Of a DNA stretch of 7,438 nt, positions 1 through 5,129 are shown piece after piece (the first letter of the stretch is position 1; each line of letters begins with the position of its first letter). Source of the stretch: Actinomycetes bacterium (lineage in GTDB: Bacteria > Actinomycetota > Actinomycetes > Mycobacteriales > Mycobacteriaceae). The position numbers and the translations under genes are program-made. Location: positions 1 to 7,438 of the forward strand of contig JAEZIA010000465.1 of NCBI GenBank assembly GCA_023416315.1. The letters run 5' to 3'. The notes beneath the pieces were generated by a model. That model had not been told where the DNA came from and ran no database searches. It saw nothing but the letters and a program-made list of their open reading frames with translations.

Positions 1-838
1 GCGAGAAGTACCTCTCCAGATAGAACTGCCCCACCATCAGCACGCTGGTGATCACCAGATACCAGGTCGCGGCCACCAGCAGCATCGGGACCGGTTCGAA
101 GGTTCTGGCCGCGATCTCGCGGGTGGCAATGCTGTACAGGTCATACGAGTACGGCACCGCGGTCACCAGTGAGGTGGTCTTCAGCATGCTGATGACCTCG
201 TTCCCGGTGGGCGGAATGATCACCCGCATGGCCTGCGGAAGCACGGTGCGGCGCATCGTCATTCCCCACGACATGCCCAGCGCGGTCGACGCCTCGGACT
301 GCCCCTCGGGCACCGAAGTGATTCCGGCCCGGATGATCTCGGCCATATACGCGGCTTCGTTCAGACCCAGGCCGAGCACCGCCAGCAGGAACGGGATCGA
401 CAGATCTTGGACGTCGAGGTGGAAGAACGACGGCCCGAACGGGATTCCGAGCTGAATGCTCTGGTAGATCGTCGGGAGCAAACCCCAGAACACCAACTGC
501 ACGTACACCGGGGTTCCGCGAAAGATCCACAGGAAACCCCATGCCACCGAACGGAATACCGGATTCGGCGACAGCCGCATCACCGACAGCACTACGCCGA
601 GCACAATGCCAAGCACCATCGCGTAGACCGTCAGCTGCAGGGTGTTGAAGACACCGAGCAGGATGCGCTCGTTGAACAGGTACTCGCCGTACGTCGCCCA
701 CCCGTAGGCCGGGTTGGTGGCCGCTCCGTACAGGAACAGGCCGAGCAGCACGATGATGACGGCCGCCCCCACCCACCGCCAGGGATGACGAAGCGGGACC
801 GCGTCGATGGCAGGTGGGGCCGACTCGTCGACACTCAT
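1..838 (-). CDS. Polar amino-acid ABC transporter permease (HisM/GlnP family), 3' end cut by window edge
   Basis: Integral membrane subunit of an amino-acid ABC importer, which would form the channel that receives substrate from the adjacent binding protein. The frame starts with ATG at 838 (MSVDESAPPAIDAVPL) and stays open for 279 codons to the left edge, so only the last residues are missing. A first hydrophobic helix lies at about residues 22-40. The permease core begins near residue 60 with GVFNTLQLTVYA, typical of this family. RGTP at about 107-110 and NEAAYMAEIIRAGI from 160 are family hallmarks. The cytoplasmic EAA loop that contacts the ATPase is at about 180-206 (QSEASTALGM, then RRTVLPQAMR), with EAS in place of EAA. 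The start is 3 bases after the stop of the binding-protein gene, and a GGAGGG Shine-Dalgarno sequence (complement of 851-856) sits inside the end of that gene, so translation is probably coupled. The substrate cannot be read from the sequence. The ATPase is not in the window and may lie beyond the left edge. Confidence 0.92.
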   Translation of the reverse strand, partial: MSVDESAPPAIDAVPLRHPWRWVGAAVIIVLLGLFLYGAATNPAYGWATYGEYLFNERILLGVFNTLQLTVYAMVLGIVLGVVLSVMRLSPNPVFRSVAWGFLWIFRGTPVYVQLVFWGLLPTIYQSIQLGIPFGPSFFHLDVQDLSIPFLLAVLGLGLNEAAYMAEIIRAGITSVPEGQSEASTALGMSWGMTMRRTVLPQAMRVIIPPTGNEVISMLKTTSLVTAVPYSYDLYSIATREIAARTFEPVPMLLVAATWYLVITSVLMVGQFYLERYFS

Positions 839-841
839 GTA

Positions 842-1768
842 CTAGCTGGTCCCTCCGTTGATGACCGGCTTGGTCACCATTCCCGACTCGACGCCCCAGT
901 TGCTGGCGATCGTCTTGTAATCACCGGTGGAGATCAAGTGCTCGAGGGCCTTCTGCAGCGAGGCGGCCAGCGGCGACCCCTTGGCGACCGGCCAGCCGTA
1001 CGGCGCCGAGTCGAAGATCTCGCCGGCCGCTTCGAGCTTGCCGTTGCTCTGCTTGATCGCGTACGCGGTCACCGGCGAATCCGCGGACATGGCGTCGGCC
1101 TGACCGAGCACCACCGCGTTGGTGGCGGCGTCCTGCCCGTCGAACTTCAGGATCTCGATCGCGGGCTTGCCTGCGTCGGTGCACGCCTTGCTCTTCTTGG
1201 GCAGCTCTTCGGTTTCCTCGGTGGTGGTCGCCTGCACGGCCACCTTCTTGCCGCACGCGTTATTCGGGTCGATCGGCGAGCCCGGACGCTGCGCCCACTG
1301 GATGCCCGCCGAGAAGTAGTCGACGAAGTCCACCGTCTCCTGGCGTTCCTTGGTGTCGGTGAACGACGACATCCCGACGTTGAAGGTGCCCTGCTGAATC
1401 GACGGGATGATCTTGGCGAAGTCGGCTTCGCGGTAGTCGGCCGTCAATCCGAGGGTGGCGGCGATCGCATTCATCAGGTCGACGTCGAACCCGACGATCT
1501 TGCCGCTGGCGTCCTTGAATTCGTTGGGCGCGTAAGGGATGTTGACGCCGACGATCAGCTTGCCGGACTGCTTGATGTCGTCGGGCAGGGTCGCCGCGAT
1601 CTCATCGACCTTCTGAGCCTTGGCCGCGGTGGTCGCGGTGCCCGGACCAGACTCGGTTTCACTTTTGCTGCTGCAGCCCGACAGTGCCAGTGCACCAGCT
1701 GCGGCGACCACCGCGGCGATGCGACACCATTGCTGCACGCCCCGACGGTCTTGACGTCCACTAAGCAC
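842..1768 (-). CDS. Amino-acid ABC transporter substrate-binding lipoprotein (SBP family 3)
   Basis: Extracytoplasmic receptor that would capture a polar amino acid and deliver it to the permease encoded just downstream; 308 residues. The start is GTG at 1768, preceded by AAAGAGA (complement of 1774-1780) at normal spacing. An in-frame GTG at 1738 would leave a very short signal peptide and is less likely. Basic residues at 5-16 are followed by a hydrophobic stretch (17-30) and the lipobox LSGC, with Cys32 as the predicted lipidated residue, then a Ser/Thr/Glu-rich linker. The family 3 signature is seen at 93-106 (GFDVDLMNAIAATL). TDTKER at 137-142 followed by VDFVDYF is the usual second segment, whose Arg142 normally binds the substrate carboxylate. 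Cys172 and Cys196 could form a disulfide in the second lobe. Length and layout are normal for glutamate/glutamine-type binding proteins. The ligand is unknown: the sequence alone does not separate Glu, Gln, Asp, Cys or opine-like ligands. Confidence 0.93.
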   Translation of the reverse strand: MLSGRQDRRGVQQWCRIAAVVAAAGALALSGCSSKSETESGPGTATTAAKAQKVDEIAATLPDDIKQSGKLIVGVNIPYAPNEFKDASGKIVGFDVDLMNAIAATLGLTADYREADFAKIIPSIQQGTFNVGMSSFTDTKERQETVDFVDYFSAGIQWAQRPGSPIDPNNACGKKVAVQATTTEETEELPKKSKACTDAGKPAIEILKFDGQDAATNAVVLGQADAMSADSPVTAYAIKQSNGKLEAAGEIFDSAPYGWPVAKGSPLAASLQKALEHLISTGDYKTIASNWGVESGMVTKPVINGGTS

Positions 1769-1782
1769 GGTTGTCTCTTTCT

Positions 1783-1803
1783 ACTCGACTGCCACTCGAC
1801 TGC
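1783..1803. repeat. Tandem direct repeat, ACTCGACTGC twice with 11-bp period
   Basis: The ten-base unit ACTCGACTGC occurs at 1783-1792 and again exactly at 1794-1803, separated by one C. It lies 15 to 35 bases before the GTG start of the binding-protein gene, so it is in the leader or core promoter of that gene on the minus strand. The period is close to one helical turn. It could be a pair of half-sites for a regulator, a small duplication, or chance. Confidence 0.55.
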
Positions 1804-1810
1804 ACACGGA

Positions 1811-1827
1811 ACAGTAGTAGGAGAGTA
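1811..1827 (-). promoter_or_regulatory. Candidate -10 boxes for the binding-protein/permease operon
   Basis: On the minus strand, TACTGT (complement of 1811-1816) and TACTCT (complement of 1822-1827) both fit the mycobacterial TANNNT -10 pattern, and both lie upstream of the GTG at 1768. No good -35 hexamer is seen at standard spacing, which is common in mycobacteria. Which of the two is used, if either, cannot be decided by reading. Confidence 0.25.
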
Positions 1828-1871
1828 GCCACTTGGCAGCGGAACCGCCCCGGTGAACTGCTCAAATGGCG

Positions 1872-1898
1872 TTGATCGCCCGCGCGTTGTGCGACACT
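1872..1898 (+). promoter_or_regulatory. Possible leaderless promoter of the HdeD-like gene
   Basis: GACACT at 1893-1898 keeps the two key positions of the mycobacterial -10 pattern (A at the second and T at the sixth base). It ends six bases before the ATG at 1905, exactly where a -10 should be if transcription starts on the A of the start codon. TTGATC at 1872-1877 could act as a weak -35 with a short 15-bp spacer. There is no Shine-Dalgarno sequence before 1905, which agrees with a leaderless message. This is an inference from spacing. Confidence 0.3.
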
Positions 1899-1904
1899 TC
1901 GGCC

Positions 1905-2489
1905 ATGACAACCACCTCTGCCCCACCGCTGCTCACGCATCTGTGGAAATCGGTCCTGCTGTCGGGGTTTCTCTCGCTCGTCCTCGGCATTCTGGTTCTC
2001 GCCTGGCCGGGCAAGACGATCCTCGTCGCCGCGATCTTCTTCGGCGCCTACCTTCTGGTGACCGGTATTTTCCAGGTGTTCCACGCCTTCACCCTGCATG
2101 TGTCGGCCGGTGGCCGGGTCATGCTGTTCATCAGCGGCGCCGCGGCCCTTGTGCTGGCCGTGCTGTGCTTCCGCAGCATCGAGAACTCGATTCTGCTGCT
2201 GGCGATCTGGATCGGCGTGGGCTTCATCTTCCGTGGCGTCGCCACCGCGGTGTCGGCGATCAGCGACCCGGACACCCCGGGCCGGGGTTGGGAGATCTTC
2301 GTCGGCGTCCTCAGTCTCATCGCCGGCGTCATCGTCCTGGCTTCGCCGTTCCCGTCGCTCGCCGTTTTGACGTTGTGGGTGGGCGCGTTCCTGATCGTGA
2401 TGGGCATCTTCGAGATCGTCGCGTCCTTCGGAATCCGTAAGTCCTCCAAGAACCTCGGCAAGCCGTTGGCGGCACCGGAAACAGGCTAG
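1905..2489 (+). CDS. HdeD/DUF308 family six-helix membrane protein (Rv1624c-like)
   Basis: Small integral membrane protein of 194 residues. Six hydrophobic segments are visible at about 15-34, 38-60, 71-89, 95-116, 129-147 and 152-173. They form three helical hairpins with a repeated pattern of small residues and a Pro after the odd helices (LVLAWPG at 30-36, IVLASPFPS at 143-151), which is the DUF308/HdeD pattern. The C-terminal tail (178-194) is short, basic and hydrophilic. The family is named for E. coli HdeD, linked to acid resistance, but its biochemical role is unknown. Start: ATG at 1905 gives MTTTSAPPLLTHLWK and 194 residues, close to the length I remember for the M. tuberculosis homologue beside cydA. 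ATG at 1866 would add 13 residues (MALIARALCDTSA) with only a weak GGTGAA upstream and is less likely. The gene is divergent from the transporter and lies 112 bp upstream of cydA in the same direction, so read-through into the cyd operon is possible. A role in acid or respiratory stress is an inference only. Confidence 0.85.
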   Translation: MTTTSAPPLLTHLWKSVLLSGFLSLVLGILVLAWPGKTILVAAIFFGAYLLVTGIFQVFHAFTLHVSAGGRVMLFISGAAALVLAVLCFRSIENSILLLAIWIGVGFIFRGVATAVSAISDPDTPGRGWEIFVGVLSLIAGVIVLASPFPSLAVLTLWVGAFLIVMGIFEIVASFGIRKSSKNLGKPLAAPETG

Positions 2490-2503
2490 CGATCCTCATC
2501 ACA
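2488..2503 (+). promoter_or_regulatory. CRP-like site (AGCGA-N6-TCACA) upstream of cydA
   Basis: The sequence AGCGATCCTCATCACA matches the CRP-type consensus TGTGA-N6-TCACA at 8 of 10 half-site positions, with a perfect right half. It overlaps the stop codon of the HdeD-like gene and is centred about 62 bp upstream of the transcription start inferred from the -10 at 2545-2550, a usual distance for activation. From memory, cydAB of Mycobacterium smegmatis is induced by a cAMP receptor protein when respiration is inhibited, which makes a CRP site here plausible. No binding data can be seen from sequence. Confidence 0.4.
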
Positions 2504-2516
2504 AAAGGGCTTTGTG
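2500..2516. repeat. Short inverted repeat CACAAA-N5-TTTGTG
   Basis: CACAAA (2500-2505) and TTTGTG (2511-2516) are perfect complements around a five-base spacer AGGGC. The site starts 11 bases after the HdeD-like stop codon and shares bases with the CRP-like site. It has no T tract after it, so it is a poor intrinsic terminator. It may be a weak hairpin or a protein-binding dyad. Confidence 0.45.
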
Positions 2517-2522
2517 CTCTAG

Positions 2523-2582
2523 CGCGAAGGGCGCGGACCGCTACTACACTTTGTCGTAGATAGGCGATCCGCGCCTTTCGCG
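2523..2582. repeat. 15-bp imperfect inverted repeat enclosing the likely cydA promoter
   Basis: The left arm CGCGAAGGGCGCGGA (2523-2537) and the right arm TCCGCGCCTTTCGCG (2568-2582) pair at 14 of 15 positions. The single exception (2529 with 2576) becomes a G-U pair in RNA. The 30-base spacer holds the probable cydA -10 box, and the right arm ends 6 bases before the cydA Shine-Dalgarno sequence. A message reading through from the HdeD-like gene could fold the full GC-rich stem next to the cydA ribosome binding site, while a message starting inside the loop would carry only the right arm. No U run follows, so this is not a classical intrinsic terminator. Confidence 0.6.
2541..2559 (+). promoter_or_regulatory. 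Likely cydA promoter (-10 TACACT) overlapped by a palindrome with TACA/TGT core
   Basis: TACACT at 2545-2550 fits the mycobacterial TANNNT -10 pattern and would place the transcription start near 2557, giving a leader of about 45 bases. No clear -35 is seen. The same bases sit in the palindrome CTACTACACTTTGTCGTAG, whose arms CTAC-T-ACA and TGT-C-GTAG pair except at one position. The TACA/TGT core recalls operators of the BlaI/CopY winged-helix repressor family. A repressor bound here would cover the -10 box. The M. tuberculosis BlaI regulon, as I remember it, includes the ATP synthase operon but not cydA, so the identity of any regulator is open. Confidence 0.4.
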
Positions 2583-2588
2583 TTGCTT

Positions 2589-2594
2589 GGAGAG
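2589..2594 (+). promoter_or_regulatory. Ribosome binding site of cydA
   Basis: GGAGAG seven bases before ATG 2602. It decides the start of cydA, because the alternative TTG at 2587 overlaps this element. It lies 6 bases after the right arm of the 15-bp inverted repeat, so folding of that repeat in a read-through message could limit access to it. Confidence 0.75.
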
Positions 2595-2601
2595 TTCGAC
2601 G

Positions 2602-4050
2602 ATGAGCGCTCTTGACGTGTCCCGCTGGCAATTCGGCATCACGACCGTCTACCACTTCATATTCGTGCCGCTGACGATCGGGCTGGCACCGCTGATCGCC
2701 GTCATGCAGACGATCTGGGTGGTGACCGATAACCCGGCCTGGTACCGGATGACGAAGTTCTTCGGCAAGGTCTTCCTGATCAACTTCGCGATCGGCGTCG
2801 CGACCGGGATCGTCCAGGAGTTCCAGTTCGGCATGAACTGGAGTGAGTACTCCCGCTTCGTCGGCGACGTCTTCGGCGCACCACTGGCGCTGGAGGGCCT
2901 GGTCGCGTTCTTCCTCGAGTCCACCTTCATCGGCCTGTGGATCTTCGGCTGGACCCGACTGCCGCGCTGGCTGCACCTGACCTCGATCTGGCTGGTCGCG
3001 ATCGCGGTCAACCTGTCGGCGTTCTTCATCATCACCGCAAACTCCTGGATGCAGCACCCGGTGGGCACCCGGTTCAATCCGGAAACCGGCCGCGCCGAAC
3101 TACAGAGCATCGTCGAGTTGTTCACCAACAACACCGGAGTAGCGGCTTTCTGGCACGCCGTGACGGCGTCGTTCCTCGTCGCGGCGACGTTCGTGGCGAC
3201 GGTGTGCGCGTGGTGGATGGTGCGCGCCAAGGGATCCCCGGACGCCACAGCCCTGTACCGTCCGGGTGCGATCCTCGGCTCACTGGTGGCGCTGGTCGCG
3301 TGCGTCGGCCTGTTCTTCACCGGGGACATCCAGGGCAAGTTGATGTTTCACCAGCAGCCGATGAAGATGGCCGCCGCGGAATCGTTGTGCCACACCGAAA
3401 CCGATCCGGGCTTCTCGGTCCTGACCGTCGGCACCCATAACAACTGTGACAGCATCAGCAGGGTCATCGAGGTGCCCTATGTGCTGCCGTTCCTGGCCGA
3501 GGGCAAGTTCAGTGGTGTCACGCTGGAGGGCACCACAGACCTTCAGCAGCAATACGAACAGCGGTTCGGACCGGGGTGGTACGTGCCAAATCTGTTCGTG
3601 ACCTATTGGTCGTTCCGCGCGATGATCGGCCTGATGGCGGTACCGCTGCTGTTCTCGTTGGCCACGCTGTGGCTTACCCGGCGCGGGCGGGTGCCGACCG
3701 CGCGGTGGTACTCCCGCTTCGCGCTGTGGACGATCCCGACGCCGTTCCTCGCCGCCATCGCCGGCTGGGTGTTCACCGAGATGGGCCGTCAGCCTTGGGT
3801 TGTCGCGCCGAACCCGGACGGCGACCCGTTGGTCCGGCTGACCGTGCGCGAAGGCGTTTCGCTGCACGGCCCCGGCCTGGTCTGGCTGTCGCTGATCTCG
3901 TTCACCCTGATCTACGCGGTGCTCGCGGTCGTATGGTTCTACCTGATCCGGCGTTATGTCACCACAGGACCACTCGAGCACGACGCTGAACCGGCGCCGC
4001 CTACCCCGCCCGGGGACGACGAGGTCGCGCCCCTGTCGTTTGCCTACTGA
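2602..4050 (+). CDS. cydA: Cytochrome bd quinol oxidase subunit I
   Basis: Catalytic subunit of the cytoplasmic-membrane bd oxidase, which oxidises quinol (menaquinol in mycobacteria) and reduces O2 to water without pumping protons; 482 residues. The start is ATG at 2602, after GGAGAG (2589-2594) with a 7-base gap. A TTG at 2587 overlaps that ribosome binding site and was rejected. Expected haem ligands are all present by motif: His18 in TTVYHF, Glu98 and Glu106 in the LEGLVAFFLES segment, His185 in FWHAVTASF, Met341 in YWSFRAMIG, and Glu393 before GRQPW (395-399). The Q-loop holds Lys255 and Glu260 (KMAAAE), matching the quinol-site residues of E. coli. The protein is about 40 residues shorter than E. 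coli CydA, as expected for a short Q-loop. Cys263 and Cys282 flank part of that loop and can form the disulfide reported in mycobacterial enzymes. The C-terminal tail after about residue 457 is Pro- and acid-rich and probably disordered. First gene of the cyd operon. Confidence 0.97.
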   Translation: MSALDVSRWQFGITTVYHFIFVPLTIGLAPLIAVMQTIWVVTDNPAWYRMTKFFGKVFLINFAIGVATGIVQEFQFGMNWSEYSRFVGDVFGAPLALEGLVAFFLESTFIGLWIFGWTRLPRWLHLTSIWLVAIAVNLSAFFIITANSWMQHPVGTRFNPETGRAELQSIVELFTNNTGVAAFWHAVTASFLVAATFVATVCAWWMVRAKGSPDATALYRPGAILGSLVALVACVGLFFTGDIQGKLMFHQQPMKMAAAESLCHTETDPGFSVLTVGTHNNCDSISRVIEVPYVLPFLAEGKFSGVTLEGTTDLQQQYEQRFGPGWYVPNLFVTYWSFRAMIGLMAVPLLFSLATLWLTRRGRVPTARWYSRFALWTIPTPFLAAIAGWVFTEMGRQPWVVAPNPDGDPLVRLTVREGVSLHGPGLVWLSLISFTLIYAVLAVVWFYLIRRYVTTGPLEHDAEPAPPTPPGDDEVAPLSFAY

Positions 4051-4059
4051 GGAGTGATC

Positions 4060-5103
4060 ATGGGGCTGCAACAGATTTGGTTCGTGATCGTCGGCGTACT
4101 GTTCCTCGGCTTCTTCGTTTTGGAGGGCTTCGACTTCGGCGTTGGCATGCTGATGGCGCGGCTCGGACGAATCGGCAAGGGCGAAGAGGAGATTCACCGC
4201 CGGGCGGTACTCAACACGATCGGTCCGGTGTGGGACGGCAACGAGGTGTGGCTGATCACCGCGGGCGGCGCCATGTTCGCGGCCTTCCCGCACTGGTACG
4301 CCACCGTGTTCTCGACGCTGTACCTGCCGCTGCTGGTGATCCTGCTGTCGATGATCGCGCGGGTCGTGGCGATCGAATGGCGAGGCAAGATCGACGACCC
4401 GAAGTGGCGCAGATGGTGCGACATCGGAATCGCGGCAGGCTCCTGGCTGCCCGCGATCCTGTGGGGCGTCGCGTTCGCGATCCTCGTCAATGGTCTGCCG
4501 GTCGGCCCGGACAAGAACGTCACCGGCCTGTCGGTCACCGATGTGCTGAACCCGTACACCCTGCTCGGCGGGTTGGCGACGTGCTCTCTGTTCCTATTCC
4601 ACGGTGCGGTGTTCCTGGCATTGAAGTGCGGCGGCGAGGTCCGCACCAATGCGGTCGGGCTGGCGCGCACGCTGAGCGTGCCCGCCACCGTACTGGTCGC
4701 CGCGTTCGGCGTGTGGACCCAACTGGCACACGGCAAGACGTGGACGTGGGCGGTGCTGGCGGTCGCGGTGCTCGCCCAGCTGGCCGCGGTCGCGGCCGCC
4801 TGGGGCGCTCGCGAGGGCTGGGCGTTCCTGGCGACGACGATTGTCGTCGCCGCGGTGGTGACGCTGCTGTTCGGCGCGCTGTACCCCAACCTGGTGCCGT
4901 CGACGATCGACCCGGCCTACGACCTGACCATCTTCAACGCGTCGTCGAGCCCGTACACCCTGAAGGTGATGACCTGGGCCGCAGTGATTTTCACCCCCGT
5001 CGTGCTGGTCTACCAGGGCTGGACGTACTGGGTGTTCCGGCGCCGGATCTTCGCCGAGTCGATCCCACACGCGGTCGGCCTGCCGCTCAGGCCTGTGCCC
5101 TGA
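4060..5103 (+). CDS. cydB: Cytochrome bd quinol oxidase subunit II
   Basis: Membrane partner of CydA, 347 residues, close to the usual mycobacterial length. ATG at 4060 is preceded by GGAG (4051-4054), which lies directly behind the cydA stop at 4048-4050. The in-frame GTG at 4054 is part of that ribosome binding site and is not the start. Family marks are the N-terminal helix followed by VLEGFDFGVGML (about 20-31), then NTIGPVWDGNEVWLI (52-66) and the AFPHWYATVFSTLYLPL segment. Repeated hydrophobic stretches to the C-terminus agree with the multi-helix CydB fold, and the protein ends in a basic stretch (WVFRRRIF) plus a short tail. The 9-base spacing from cydA and about 26-base spacing to cydD indicate one transcript. 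In the known complex CydB packs pseudo-symmetrically against CydA; it carries no haem in the E. coli and mycobacterial structures. Confidence 0.97.
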   Translation: MGLQQIWFVIVGVLFLGFFVLEGFDFGVGMLMARLGRIGKGEEEIHRRAVLNTIGPVWDGNEVWLITAGGAMFAAFPHWYATVFSTLYLPLLVILLSMIARVVAIEWRGKIDDPKWRRWCDIGIAAGSWLPAILWGVAFAILVNGLPVGPDKNVTGLSVTDVLNPYTLLGGLATCSLFLFHGAVFLALKCGGEVRTNAVGLARTLSVPATVLVAAFGVWTQLAHGKTWTWAVLAVAVLAQLAAVAAAWGAREGWAFLATTIVVAAVVTLLFGALYPNLVPSTIDPAYDLTIFNASSSPYTLKVMTWAAVIFTPVVLVYQGWTYWVFRRRIFAESIPHAVGLPLRPVP

Positions 5104-5129
5104 GCGCCGACCGGCGCCGGTCCGGCCCG

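Noticed and set aside
407..1828. Plus-strand open frame of 473 codons across the transporter genes
   Set aside because: It is antisense to both the permease and the binding protein, which have clear family motifs, and its product is Arg/His/Gly-rich low-complexity sequence typical of the complementary frame in high-GC DNA.
2500..2520. Intrinsic terminator after the HdeD-like gene
   Set aside because: The stem is only six A/T-rich pairs and no T tract follows, so termination is unlikely; it is listed as an inverted repeat only.
2587..2601. TTG start for cydA that adds MESST
   Set aside because: The TTG overlaps the GGAGAG ribosome binding site of the ATG at 2602, and the ATG gives the normal CydA N-terminus.
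3280..4293. Minus-strand open frame of 337 codons opposite cydA and cydB
   Set aside because: It spans the junction of two certain genes on the other strand and shows no motif or plausible protein composition.
4077..5129. Leftward extension of the cydD frame, which would give an 896-residue protein
   Set aside because: The extension overlaps all of cydB in another frame and reads as an Arg/Gly/Pro-rich shadow. Recognisable CydD sequence begins only near 5130, so a fusion protein is not supported.
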